From the NCBI RefSeq assembly GCF_040907265.1, contig NZ_JBFOHP010000002.1, forward strand, positions 3,124,501 to 3,188,500: a stretch of DNA of 64,000 nt, written 5' to 3'. Under the pieces are notes generated by a model. It was not told the origin of the DNA and ran no database searches. It was given only the letters and a program-made list of their open reading frames with translations. The stretch is from Streptomyces sclerotialus. GTDB lineage: Bacteria > Actinomycetota > Actinomycetes > Streptomycetales > Streptomycetaceae. Positions 36,560 through 45,238 of this stretch are shown piece after piece. Each line of letters opens with the position of its first letter. Position 1 is the first letter of the stretch. Position numbers and translations under genes: made by a program.

Positions 36560-38785
36560 TCACATCGTGCCGCCGAGCCGGTGATCCAGCGCGGTGTGCC
36601 TGCGACCCGCCGATATCGTCCGCACCGCTTGGCCCAATGCCTTGCGGGACCCCACCAGCACCACCAATCTCTTTGCCCGGGTTACTGCCGTATAGAGAAG
36701 GTTGCGCTGTAGCATCATCCACGCGCCCGTCGTGACGGGAATCACCACTGCCGGGTACTCACTTCCCTGCGAACGGTGGATCGTCACGGCGTACGCGTGC
36801 GCCAGCTCGTCCAGTTCGTCGAAGTCGTACGGCACCTCCTCGTCCTCGTCGGTGCGGACGGTCAGCCGCTGCTCCTCGGCGCTCAGGGACGTGACCACGC
36901 CGACCGTGCCGTTGAAGACGCCGTTGCGGCCCTTCTCGTAGTTGTTCCGTATCTGGGTGACCTTGTCGCCCACGCGGAAAACCCGGCCGCCGAAGCGGCG
37001 CTCGGGGAGGTCGGGGCGGGCGGGGGTGACCGCCTGCTGCAACAGGCCGTTCAGCGCCCCGGCGCCGGCCGGGCCGCGGTGCATCGGGGCCAGCACCTGC
37101 ACGTCCCGCCGGGGGTCGAGGCCGAACTTCGCCGGGATCCGGCGGGCCGCCACGTCGACCGTCAGCCGTCCGGCCTCCTCGGTGTCCTCCTCCGGGAAGA
37201 GGAAGAAGTCCGTCAGCCCGGTCGTCACCGGCGGCGTCCCGGCGTTGATGCGGTGCGCGTTGGTCACCACACCCGAGTGCTGCGCCTGCCGGAAGATCCG
37301 GGTCAGCCGTACGGCCGGCACCGGGCCGCCCTCCGCGAGCAGGTCCCGCAGCACCTCCCCCGCTCCCACGGACGGCAGCTGGTCCACATCGCCCACGAGG
37401 AGCAGGTGCGCGCCCGGCGGCACGGCCTTGACCAGCTTGTTGGCGAGCAGCAGGTCCAGCATCGACGCCTCGTCGACCACCACGAGGTCGGCGTCCAGCG
37501 GGCGGTCCTGGTCGTACGCGGCGTCCCCGCCGGGCTTCAGCTCCAGCAGCCGGTGCACCGTGGCGGCCTCCGCGCCGGTCAGCTCTGCCAGCCGCTTGGC
37601 GGCCCGCCCGGTCGGCGCCGCCAGCACCACCTTGGCCTTCTTGGCGCGGGCCAGCTCCACCACCGAGCGGACCGTGAAGGACTTGCCGCAGCCGGGGCCG
37701 CCGGTGAGCACCGCGGCCTTCTCGGTCAGCGCCAGCTTCACGGCCGCCTCCTGCTCGGGCGCCAGCTGCGCGCCCGTCCGGTCCGCGAGCCAGGCCAGGG
37801 CCTTGTCCCAGGCGACGTCGCGGAAGGCCGGCATCCGGTCCTCCTCGGTGCGCAGCAGCCTCCGCAGCCGCCCGGCCAGGGACAGCTCGGCGCGGTGGAA
37901 GGGGACCAGGTACACGGCGGTGACCGGGTCGCCGCCGTCGGCTGCGGGCACCGTCTCCCGCACGACGCCCTCCGGGTCCTCGGCCAGCTCGGCCAGGCAG
38001 TCGATGACCAGCCCGGTGTCCACCTGGAGCAGCTTCACGGAATCGGCGATCAGCTGCTCCTGGGGCAGGAAGCAGTGGCCCTGATCGGTGGACTGGGACA
38101 GCGCGTACTGCAGGCCGGCCTTGACCCGGTCCGGACTGTCGTGCGGGATGCCGACCGACTGGGCGATGCGGTCGGCGGTCAGGAAGCCGATGCCCCAGAC
38201 GTCGGCCGCGAGGCGGTAGGGCTGGTTGCGTACGACGGAGATGGAGGCGTCGCCGTACTTCTTGTAGATGCGCACGGCGATGGACGTGGACACGCCGACG
38301 CCCTGGAGGAAGACCATGACCTCCTTGATGGCCTTCTGCTCCTCCCAGGCCGCGCCGATCATCTTCGTCCGCTTGGGCCCGAGGCCCGGCACCTCGATGA
38401 GCCGCTTCGGGTCCTGCTCGATGACGTCGAGGGTGTCCGTGCCGAAGTGCTCGGTGATGCGGTCGGCGATCCGGGGGCCGATGCCCTTGATCAGGCCGGA
38501 GCCGAGATAGCGGCGGATGCCCTGGACGGTGGCGGGCAGGACCGTGCGGTAGTTCTCGACGGTGAACTGGCGGCCGTACTGGGGGTGGGAGCCCCAGCGG
38601 CCCTCCATGCGCAGCGATTCGCCCGGCTGGGCGCCGAGCAGCGCCCCGACGACCGTGAGCAGGTCGTTGCCCCCGCGTCCCGTGTCGACGCGCGCGACGG
38701 TGTAGCCGTTGTCCTCGTTGGCGTACGTGATCCGCTCCAGGACGCCATGCAATTCAACCAACGCCGGACGGTTTGACTGCTCCAC
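36560..38785 (-). CDS. recD2: RecD2-type ATP-dependent DNA helicase
   Basis: A 741-residue SF1B helicase. The N-terminal OB-like domain and helix-hairpin-helix repeats (GIGPRIADRITEHFG, VPGLGPKRTKMIG, GIGFLTADRIAQSVG) distinguish RecD2 from RecBCD RecD. Walker A is GGPGCGKSFT, Walker B DLVVVDEASMLD, then LVGDVDQLPSVGAGEVL and TRIFRQAQ, and the C-terminal motif VI region TIHRSQGSEYPAVVIPV and LLYTAVTRAKRLVVLVGS. It is a 5'-3' helicase in DNA repair and replication stress. GTG start with GGGGGTGG upstream. Confidence 0.95.
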   Translation of the reverse strand: MEQSNRPALVELHGVLERITYANEDNGYTVARVDTGRGGNDLLTVVGALLGAQPGESLRMEGRWGSHPQYGRQFTVENYRTVLPATVQGIRRYLGSGLIKGIGPRIADRITEHFGTDTLDVIEQDPKRLIEVPGLGPKRTKMIGAAWEEQKAIKEVMVFLQGVGVSTSIAVRIYKKYGDASISVVRNQPYRLAADVWGIGFLTADRIAQSVGIPHDSPDRVKAGLQYALSQSTDQGHCFLPQEQLIADSVKLLQVDTGLVIDCLAELAEDPEGVVRETVPAADGGDPVTAVYLVPFHRAELSLAGRLRRLLRTEEDRMPAFRDVAWDKALAWLADRTGAQLAPEQEAAVKLALTEKAAVLTGGPGCGKSFTVRSVVELARAKKAKVVLAAPTGRAAKRLAELTGAEAATVHRLLELKPGGDAAYDQDRPLDADLVVVDEASMLDLLLANKLVKAVPPGAHLLLVGDVDQLPSVGAGEVLRDLLAEGGPVPAVRLTRIFRQAQHSGVVTNAHRINAGTPPVTTGLTDFFLFPEEDTEEAGRLTVDVAARRIPAKFGLDPRRDVQVLAPMHRGPAGAGALNGLLQQAVTPARPDLPERRFGGRVFRVGDKVTQIRNNYEKGRNGVFNGTVGVVTSLSAEEQRLTVRTDEDEEVPYDFDELDELAHAYAVTIHRSQGSEYPAVVIPVTTGAWMMLQRNLLYTAVTRAKRLVVLVGSRKALGQAVRTISAGRRHTALDHRLGGTM

Positions 38786-38955
38786 GTCACCACCCCCTAG
38801 CGACGCAGGTCACTTTTGTTTGGTGATGTGGGATCCGCTCCAGGACGCCTTCGACGACGGCCAGGCCTCCGGGCTGTCCGGGTCCTCCCCCATGCGATCG
38901 CTGCATGGTCCGACGGTACCGCCGGGCCCTGACACCGCCGGAGGCCTGTGGAAAA

Positions 38956-38987
38956 CCCCGCTCAGGCTCCGCGGAGCCTGAGCGGGG
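38956..38987 (-). terminator. 32-bp perfect palindrome (likely terminator of the downstream-strand operon)
   Basis: CCCCGCTCAGGCTCC (38956-38970), GC, GGAGCCTGAGCGGGG (38973-38987): the whole 32 bases read the same on both strands. It lies beyond the 39262-42379 operon, in its direction of transcription. Confidence 0.75.
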
Positions 38988-39009
38988 CCTGAGCGGGGCC
39001 TGAGCGGGG
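38977..39009. repeat. three exact 11-bp tandem repeats
   Basis: CCTGAGCGGGG occurs at 38977-38987, 38988-38998 and 38999-39009. The first unit is the right arm of the palindrome, so the arm has been tandemly duplicated. Confidence 0.9.
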
Positions 39010-39020
39010 CCAGGGCACTT

Positions 39021-39051
39021 CGAGGGGCCCGGCGCGCTGCCGGGCCCCTCG
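39021..39051 (-). terminator. second terminator hairpin of the DUF993 operon
   Basis: CGAGGGGCCCGGC (39021-39033) pairs perfectly with GCCGGGCCCCTCG (39039-39051) around GCGCT. The remaining sequence in the 476-base gap 38786-39261 shows no convincing gene. Confidence 0.8.
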
Positions 39052-39261
39052 ATTCCCCCTCGGGTTCCCCCTCCTCATCGCCGCCTGACCATTCCCCCGG
39101 ATCTCCCCCTCAGGCACCGATGCCCTGTACGACCCTTCAGGGGCCGGAACGGTTGCGTCGCTCCGTTCCTCTTTCGGCGCAGTTCTCCGCACGGCCCGCG
39201 CCCGTACGCACGGCGCACACGGCGCGTTCACCGGGGCTGCGGAATCCCCACGCGCCCCATG

Positions 39262-40119
39262 TCATTCCGGATCCAGTACGTGCTCCCGGTAGCGGGCGAT
39301 CACCTCGGCCAGCACCTCGGCCCCGTCCCGGGCCCACAGCCCCGGATGGAAGATCTCGACCTCGACGGGCCCGGTGTGCCCCGCCGCCTCGGTCCGCTCG
39401 CGGAACCACCGCAGGTCCACCGCGCCGTCCCCGAGCTGCCCGCGCCCCAGCAGCACCCCTTCGGGCAGCGGGGTCACCCAGTCCGCGAGCTGGAACGCCG
39501 CGAGCCGCCCGCCGCGCCCCGCCCGGTCGATGCCCGCGCCGACCGTGTCGTCCCACCACAGGTGGTACGTGTCCACGACCACCCCGACCTGCTCGGCGGG
39601 GAAGCGTTCGGCGAGGTCCAGCGCCTGGGCGAGCGTGGAGACGACACAGCGGTCCGACGCGTACATGGGATGCAGCGGCTCGATGGCCAGCCGTACGCCC
39701 CGCTCCGCGGCGTACGGCCCCAGCTCGGCCAGCGCCTCGGCGACCCGCTCCCGGGCCCCGTGCAGGTCCCGGCTGCCGGGCGGGAGCCCGCCGGACACCA
39801 GGACGAGCGTGTCCGTCCCGAGGGCCGCGGCCTCGTCGACCGCGGCCCGGTTGTCGTCCAGCGCGGCGGCGCGCGCCACGGGGTCGGCGGCGGTGAAGAA
39901 GCCGCCGCGGCACAGGCTGGTGACGGTCAGCCCGGCGTCCCGTACGAGCTTGGCGGCCGCCTCGACGCCGTACTTCTGCACGGGCTCGCGCCACAGGCCC
40001 ACGTGGCGCAGCCCGGCCGCCGCGCAGCCGTCCGCGAGCTCCGGGAGCGACCACTGCTTGACGGTCTCCTGGTTGAGGCTCAGGCGCGCGAGGTCGTCCT
40101 GGGCAGCGGGCCCCGTCAT
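39262..40119 (-). CDS. sugar phosphate isomerase/epimerase (TIM barrel)
   Basis: A 285-residue xylose-isomerase-like TIM barrel (AP endonuclease 2 superfamily). Metal-site segments are LAIEPLHPMYASDRCVV (Glu/His), VGVVVDTYHLWWDDTVG (Asp/His) and GPVEVEIFHPGLWARDG. The N-terminus LSLNQETVKQWSLPELADGCAAAGLRHVGLWREPV is typical of the family. It probably isomerises or epimerises a keto-sugar in this operon. ATG 40119 overlaps the stop of the DUF993 gene by 4 bases. Last gene of a three-gene operon. Confidence 0.88.
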   Translation of the reverse strand: MTGPAAQDDLARLSLNQETVKQWSLPELADGCAAAGLRHVGLWREPVQKYGVEAAAKLVRDAGLTVTSLCRGGFFTAADPVARAAALDDNRAAVDEAAALGTDTLVLVSGGLPPGSRDLHGARERVAEALAELGPYAAERGVRLAIEPLHPMYASDRCVVSTLAQALDLAERFPAEQVGVVVDTYHLWWDDTVGAGIDRAGRGGRLAAFQLADWVTPLPEGVLLGRGQLGDGAVDLRWFRERTEAAGHTGPVEVEIFHPGLWARDGAEVLAEVIARYREHVLDPE

Positions 40120-41231
40120 GCGTCTCCTCCCAGTACGGCGGTCAGCTTCGCCATCCGGTGCCGGGCCAGCTCGGGGTCCGGGAACAGGCCGAGCCCGTCG
40201 GCCAGTTCGTACGCCCGGCGCAGGTGCGGCAGCGAGCGCGCCGACTGCAGGCCGCCGGCCATCGTGAAGTGCGACTGGTGCCCCGAGAGCCAGGCGAGCA
40301 GGACGACGCCGGTCTTGTAGTAGCGGGTCGGCGCTTCGAAGAGGTGCCGGGACAGCTCCACAGTGGGGTCCAGCACCTTGTGGAACGCGGCGGTGTTCCC
40401 GGTGTCGAGCAGCCGCACCGCCTCGGCGGCCAGCGGGGCGAGCGGGTCGAAGATGCCCAGCAGGGCGTGGCTGAAGCCGCGCTGGTCGCCGGCGATCAGT
40501 TCGGGGTAGTGGAAGTCGTCCCCCGTGTAGCACCGCACCCCGTCCGGAAGGCGGCGGCGGAGCGCGACCTCACGGTCCGCGTCGAGCAGCGAGACCTTCA
40601 CGCCGTCCACCTTGTCCGGGTGTTCGGCGATGATCTGCAGGAACGTATCGGTGGCCGCGTCGAGGTCGTCGCTGCCCCAGTAGCCCTCCAGGGCCGGGTC
40701 GAACATGGGCCCGAGCCAGTGCAGGATGACCGGCTCGCTGCTCTGCCGGAGCAGGTGGCCGTACAGCTCCGCGTACGTCTCGGGGCCGGTCGCGGCCGCC
40801 GCCAGCTGCCGGGACGCCATCAGGATCGGCTGTCCGCCGGCCTCCTCCACGAGGGCGAGCTGCTCCTCGTAGGCGCCGCGCACGTCCGTCAGGTCCGCTC
40901 CGGTGGACGGGAGCTGGTCGGTGCCGACGCCGCAGGCGATCCGGCCACCGACGGACCGGGCCTCCGCCGCCGACCGCCGGATCAGCTCGGCGGCGGTCGC
41001 CCAGTCCAGGCCCATGCCGCGCTGTGCGGTGTCCATGGCCTCGGCGACGCCCAGGCCGTGCGACCACAGGTGGCGCCGGAAGGCGAGGGTGGCGTCCCAG
41101 TCGAGGACGGCCGGGCCGTCGGGGGTGGTGTCGGCGTGCGGGTCGGCGACCACGTGCGCGGCGGCGAAGACGGTACGGGAGGTGAAGGGGGCGGCGCCTC
41201 CGGACGCGGTCCCTCCGGGCGCGGCGCTCAC
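40116..41231 (-). CDS. DUF993 family protein (dihydrodipicolinate-synthase-like aldolase)
   Basis: 371 residues from GTG 41231, which overlaps the previous stop by 4 bases (GTGA). It matches my memory of DUF993, a TIM-barrel group related to the N-acetylneuraminate lyase/DapA superfamily. Landmarks are DWDATLAFRRHLWSHGLGVAEAMDTAQRGMGLDW, IACGVGTDQLPSTGADL, LHWLGPMFDPALEGYWG, KVDGVKVSLLDADREVALRR (Lys that could form the Schiff base) and CYTGDDFHYPELIAGD. The reaction is unknown. In the operon between a dehydrogenase and an epimerase it would supply C-C cleavage or dehydration. Confidence 0.85.
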   Translation of the reverse strand: MSAAPGGTASGGAAPFTSRTVFAAAHVVADPHADTTPDGPAVLDWDATLAFRRHLWSHGLGVAEAMDTAQRGMGLDWATAAELIRRSAAEARSVGGRIACGVGTDQLPSTGADLTDVRGAYEEQLALVEEAGGQPILMASRQLAAAATGPETYAELYGHLLRQSSEPVILHWLGPMFDPALEGYWGSDDLDAATDTFLQIIAEHPDKVDGVKVSLLDADREVALRRRLPDGVRCYTGDDFHYPELIAGDQRGFSHALLGIFDPLAPLAAEAVRLLDTGNTAAFHKVLDPTVELSRHLFEAPTRYYKTGVVLLAWLSGHQSHFTMAGGLQSARSLPHLRRAYELADGLGLFPDPELARHRMAKLTAVLGGDA

Positions 41232-42379
41232 AGGCTCAGCTCCGGTACGTCCAGGCGGCGGCCCTGTTCGGCCGAGCGGATGCCCAGCTCGGCCAGCTGT
41301 ACGCCGCGCGCACCGGCCAGGAGGTCCCAGCGCCACGGCTCGTCGAGCACCACATGGCGCAGGAAGAGCGACCACTGCTCCTTGAAGCCGTTGTCGAACT
41401 CCGCGTTGTCGGGCACCTCCTGCCACTGCGCCCTGAAGTCCTCCGTGGCCGGCAGGTCCGGGTTCCAGACCGGCTTCGGGGTCGCCGAGCGGTGCTGGAC
41501 CCGGCAGCGGCGCAGGCCGGCGACGGCCGACCCCTCCGTGCCGTCCACCTGGAACTCCACCAGCTCGTCCCGGTTGACGCGCACGGCCCAGGAGGAGTTG
41601 ATCTGGGCGACGGCGCCACTCTCCAGCTGGAAGATCCCGTACGCGGCGTCGTCGGCGGTCGCCTCGTACGGCTTCCCGTCCTCGTCCCAGCGGCGCGGGA
41701 TGTGGGTGGCGAGGTGGGCCTGGACGGTACGCACCGGCCCGAACAGCTCGTGGAGCACGTACTCCCAGTGCGGGAACATGTCCGTCGCGATGCCGCCGCC
41801 GTCCTCGGCCCGGTAGTTCCACGAGGGGCGCTGCGCCTCCTGCCAGTCGCCCTCGAAGACCCAGTAGCCGAACTCCCCGCGGACGGAGAGGACGCGGCCG
41901 AAGAAGCCGCCCTCGACCAGCCGCTTCAGCTTCAGCAGGCCGGGCAGGAAGATCTTGTCCTGGACGACGCCGTGCTTGATGCCGGCCTCGCGGGCCAGGC
42001 GCGCCAGTTCGAGGGCGCCGGCCAGCCCGGTGGCGGTGGGCTTCTCCACGTAGAGGTGCTTGCCGGCGGCGATCGCCTTCTTGACCGCCTCCTCACGTGC
42101 GGCGGTGACCTGCGCGTCGAAGTAGATGTCGATGCTGTCGTCGGCCAGCACGGCGTCCAGGTCGGTGGTCCACTCCGTGAGGCCGTGCCGGCCGGCGAGG
42201 GCCGCGAGCTTGTGCTCCGCGCGCCCCACCAGTACCGGTTCCGGCCAGATCACCGTGCCGCCGCCCGCGTCCAGGCCGCCCTGCTCGCGCAGGGCGAGGA
42301 TCGAGCGGAGGAGGTGCTGGCGGTATCCCATGCGCCCGGTCACGCCGTTCATGGCGATCCGTACGGTCCTGCGTGTCAC
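41228..42379 (-). CDS. Gfo/Idh/MocA-family oxidoreductase
   Basis: 383 residues from GTG 42379 (GAGGGG about 8 bases upstream; GTG 42394 is a weaker alternative). The NAD-binding start is unusual, AMNGVTGRMGYRQHLLRSI instead of GxGxxG at once. EKPTATGLAGALELA gives the EKP motif, and DGGGIATDMFPHWEYVLHELFG is the active-site region. It is longer than IolG and belongs to a separate subgroup. It is the first gene of the three-gene operon and probably the first oxidation of the substrate. Confidence 0.87.
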   Translation of the reverse strand: MTRRTVRIAMNGVTGRMGYRQHLLRSILALREQGGLDAGGGTVIWPEPVLVGRAEHKLAALAGRHGLTEWTTDLDAVLADDSIDIYFDAQVTAAREEAVKKAIAAGKHLYVEKPTATGLAGALELARLAREAGIKHGVVQDKIFLPGLLKLKRLVEGGFFGRVLSVRGEFGYWVFEGDWQEAQRPSWNYRAEDGGGIATDMFPHWEYVLHELFGPVRTVQAHLATHIPRRWDEDGKPYEATADDAAYGIFQLESGAVAQINSSWAVRVNRDELVEFQVDGTEGSAVAGLRRCRVQHRSATPKPVWNPDLPATEDFRAQWQEVPDNAEFDNGFKEQWSLFLRHVVLDEPWRWDLLAGARGVQLAELGIRSAEQGRRLDVPELSL

Positions 42380-42538
42380 AACCCGACCCCTCACTTCAAC
42401 CGGTGGTACCTGTCGCGGCCCGGGTGGTCCGCGAACGGACAGCGCGCGGGAAAGCGCGGGCGGACGTGTGTGCGGCGCTCCGTGGCGTTCCGGTCAGCGC
42501 GGCCGGACACGTGCGCGCACACATGGACGTCCGGCGTT

Positions 42539-42572
42539 CGGAGTTGCTCGTCCGGACGGAGTTGCTCATCCG
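42539..42572. repeat. two 16-bp direct repeats before the LacI-type gene
   Basis: CGGAGTTGCTCGTCCG (42539-42554) and CGGAGTTGCTCATCCG (42557-42572) differ at one base and start 18 bases apart, 10 bases from the GAAAGCGCTTTC palindrome. Confidence 0.85.
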
Positions 42573-42581
42573 CTGTGCGTA

Positions 42582-42593
42582 GAAAGCGCTTTC
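42582..42593. promoter_or_regulatory. perfect GAAAGCGCTTTC palindrome, LacI-family operator
   Basis: A 12-bp perfect dyad with central GC (A and C flanks), the classic half-site style of GalR/LacI-family repressors. It lies 90 bases before the plus-strand LacI gene and 200 bases from the start of the divergent oxidoreductase. It should bind the adjacent LacI protein and control both directions. The surrounding 303-base gap holds no gene. Confidence 0.75.
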
Positions 42594-42682
42594 CATCGCG
42601 AGAGAAGCTAGCCTGCGACGCGAGACGCCACAAGAGGGGCGACGCCGTGCGTGGCGCCGCGGGACCCGGACGGGGAGTGATC

Positions 42683-43771
42683 ATGACCGTGACACTGGCG
42701 GACGTCGCGGCGCGGGCGGGGGTCTCCGCGGCGACCGTCTCGCGCGTGCTGAACAGCAACTACCCGGTGGCCGAGGCCACCCGTGACCGAGTGCTGCGCG
42801 CGGTCGCGGACCTGGAGTACGTCGCGAACGGGCCGGCCAGCGCGCTCGCCGCGGCCACCTCCGACCTGGTCGGCATCCTGGTGAACGACGTCGCCGACCC
42901 GTTCTTCGGCGTGCTCGCGAGCGCGGTGCAGTCCGAGATGAGCGACGGCGGCGGCCCCGGCGGGGAGAAGCTCGCCGTGGTCTGCAACACCGGCGGCTCC
43001 CCGGAGCGCGAGCTGACCTACCTCACGCTGCTGCACCGGCAGCGGGCCGGCGCCGTGGTGCTGACCGGCGGCTCGGTCGAGGACCCCGCGCACACGGCGG
43101 CACTGACGGCCCGGGTCGTACGGCTGGCCGCCGCGGGCACCCAGGTGGTGCTGTGCGGCCGCCCGCCGCTGCCGGCGGAGGTACCGGCGGGCAGCCGCCC
43201 GGCGGGGGCGCGGGCCGCCGACGCGGGGCCCGCGCCGCTGACCGTCGCGTTCGACAACCGGGGCGGCGCCCGGGCGCTGACGGAACATCTGATCGAGCTG
43301 GGCCACCGCCGCATCGGATGCGTCGCGGGCCCCGAACGCCTCACCACCACCCGGCACCGCTTGGAGGGCCACCGCGCCGCGCTCGCCGCGCACGGCGTCG
43401 AGGACGTGCACGGGCGCACGGTGCACGGCGCCTACGACCGGGCCTCCGGTTACGCGGCGGCCCACGAACTGCTCCGCCGCGACGACCGCCTGACGGCCGT
43501 CGTCGCGGCCAACGACACGGTCGCGCTCGGCGTCTGCGCGGCGCTGCGCGAGCGCGGGCTGCGCGTCCCCGCCGACGTCTCGGTCGCCGGCTTCGACGAC
43601 CTGCCGTTCAGCGCGGATGCGGTACCGGCGCTGACGACCGTACGGCTGCCGCTGGGCGAGGCCGGGGCGCTGGCCGGACGGCTGGCCATGGGCCGGGAGC
43701 CGGCGCCGCGAGGCGGCGTGACGCTGCTCCCGTCCGAACTGGTGGTACGCCATTCGACGGCACCGGTCTGA
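42683..43771 (+). CDS. LacI-family transcriptional regulator of the DUF993 module
   Basis: 362 residues from ATG 42683 (GGGGAG upstream). The HTH is LADVAARAGVSAATVSRVLN and the hinge region NGPASALAAATSD. The effector domain has VGILVNDVADPFFGVLASAV, IELGHRRIGCVAGPERLTTTRHRLEGHRAAL, and VAGFDDLPFSADAVPALTTVRLP. A Gly/Ala-rich insertion (AEVPAGSRPAGARAADAG) lies in the middle. The upstream GAAAGCGCTTTC is its probable site. It likely represses the divergent operon and responds to its substrate. Confidence 0.9.
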   Translation: MTVTLADVAARAGVSAATVSRVLNSNYPVAEATRDRVLRAVADLEYVANGPASALAAATSDLVGILVNDVADPFFGVLASAVQSEMSDGGGPGGEKLAVVCNTGGSPERELTYLTLLHRQRAGAVVLTGGSVEDPAHTAALTARVVRLAAAGTQVVLCGRPPLPAEVPAGSRPAGARAADAGPAPLTVAFDNRGGARALTEHLIELGHRRIGCVAGPERLTTTRHRLEGHRAALAAHGVEDVHGRTVHGAYDRASGYAAAHELLRRDDRLTAVVAANDTVALGVCAALRERGLRVPADVSVAGFDDLPFSADAVPALTTVRLPLGEAGALAGRLAMGREPAPRGGVTLLPSELVVRHSTAPV

Positions 43772-43945
43772 CCCGGCTCCGCTCCCGCGGCGCGGCGGAC
43801 GGCCGCGCCGCCGTCTCCCGGACGGCTGCGGCGGCATCCTGGACGGCGGGACGGGAAAGGTGCGTGAGGGGGTACCCGGTGAGGTACCGGAGCCAGGGGG
43901 GCCGGAGCTTTCTCGAAGTGCTGCGAAAGGTAGGGCTGTAGGGCT

Positions 43946-44755
43946 ATGCGATTCGCCTTCTCGACGCTGGGCGTGCCCGGGATGCCGGTACACGACGTGG
44001 CCCGGCTCGCCGCCGGAGCCGGGTACCACGGGGTGGAGCTGCGCGCCCATCCGGAGGAACCGGTGCACCCCGGGCTCAGCGCCCGGGACCGGGCCGAGGT
44101 GGTCCGGGAGTTCGCGGACGCCGGGGTGGAGATCCTGACCGTCGCCGGGTACGCCAAGGTCGCCGAGGCCCAGGACGGAACGGGCGAGGCGGCGCTCGCG
44201 GACGAGCTGGCGGGACTGGTCGGCCTGGCGGCGGACCTGGGCGCCTCGTACGTCCGGGTGTTCCCCGGTGGCGGCGACCGGCCTGCCGCCGAGGCCGACG
44301 CGGACGCCGCCCGCCGGCTCGGCGCCGTCGCCCCGCTCGCGGCGGACCGCGGGGTGACCGTCCTGCTGGAGACGCACGACTCGCACCGCACGGGCGCCGC
44401 TGCGGCGCGGGTGGTCGGGCCGGTGGGCCACGGGTCGGTCGGGGCGTTGTGGGACGTCATGCACACCTGGCTGGGCGGTGAGGACCCGGCCGCCACGCAG
44501 GCCGTGCTCGCGCCGCACCTGGGCTACGTCCAGGTCAAGGACGTCGCCTCGGCCGAGGACAGAACGCCGCTGCCGCTCGGCGCCGGGGTGCTGCCGCTGG
44601 CCGGCTGCCTGGGCGCGCTCGTCGCGGACGGCTGGGACGGGTGGCTGTGCTGGGAGTACGAGAAGCGCTGGTACCCGGCTGCCGCACCGCTCCCCGACCT
44701 GCTCGGCGCCGGCCGGGAACACCTGGAGCACCTGCTGCGCGCCGCCGGGAGGTGA
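43946..44755 (+). CDS. sugar phosphate isomerase/epimerase (TIM barrel), second of the module
   Basis: A 269-residue TIM-barrel protein with metal-site segments LLETHDSHRTG, GALWDVMHTWLGGEDP and HLGYVQVKDVASAEDRTPLPLGAGVLP. It belongs to the same superfamily as IolE/IolH, and is distinct from the epimerase at 39262. It is 174 bases downstream of the LacI gene in the same direction, with AAAGG-GTAGGGC near the ATG, and may be co-transcribed with it. A role in the same sugar or cyclitol pathway is inferred from context. Confidence 0.85.
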   Translation: MRFAFSTLGVPGMPVHDVARLAAGAGYHGVELRAHPEEPVHPGLSARDRAEVVREFADAGVEILTVAGYAKVAEAQDGTGEAALADELAGLVGLAADLGASYVRVFPGGGDRPAAEADADAARRLGAVAPLAADRGVTVLLETHDSHRTGAAAARVVGPVGHGSVGALWDVMHTWLGGEDPAATQAVLAPHLGYVQVKDVASAEDRTPLPLGAGVLPLAGCLGALVADGWDGWLCWEYEKRWYPAAAPLPDLLGAGREHLEHLLRAAGR

Positions 44756-44922
44756 CGCGGCGGCGGGGGCGCCTTCCCCCGCGCGCCCGCGTGTCCGTCC
44801 CCGCCGGGCAGCGCATCCGGCCCACCGTGCGTCAGTGGTTTCCCTCCGTACCAATCTCGCGCCGTGGCGGCCGTTCCGGGGAACCCGGTGCGTCGTCGCT
44901 CCGTCACACCGACGTACTGCCG

Positions 44923-45075
44923 GTGAGTCTCCGCAAAGCGGTGTCGGCCTCGCTGCTGGCTGCGTCGCTGACCACCCTCTCCACCGCCTGCGGCCGGCAG
45001 CACACCGCCACCGGCGCACCCCCCTCCTCACGCGCCGGTGGCGGATCCCTCACCCGGTTGGCGTGCGGGCATTGA
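44923..45075 (+). pseudogene. lipoprotein signal peptide with a short tail; remnant or tiny lipoprotein
   Basis: GTG at 44923 opens a 50-residue frame beginning VSLRKAVSASLLAASLTTLS and continuing TACGRQHT: a near-perfect lipoprotein signal with the lipobox LSTAC. Only about 28 residues follow the cysteine, Ser/Gly/Ala-rich, ending in GH at TGA 45075. Sugar-binding lipoproteins start this way, and a sugar module lies just upstream, so this may be the 5' end of a lost substrate-binding gene. A real micro-lipoprotein is the alternative. The rest of the gap 44756-45238 shows no gene. Confidence 0.4.
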
Positions 45076-45238
45076 CCGGCAATTGTTTTCCGGATATCCG
45101 TGTCTCCTTGGCACTTTCCTTCAATACGCCCATATGCCTGGTCCTGGACGGGCCGGAGCGGCCCGTGCCGCGCCCGGGTCCCTCGGGGCCGCCGGCACCG
45201 AGGAAGTCCTCCGAGGAAGCCCTCCGGAAGGAGCGCAC

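Noticed and set aside
41354..43771. An 805-residue reading of the second LacI regulator
   Set aside because: The extra 440 N-terminal residues are antisense to the oxidoreductase gene; the ATG at 42683 has a ribosome site directly before the HTH.
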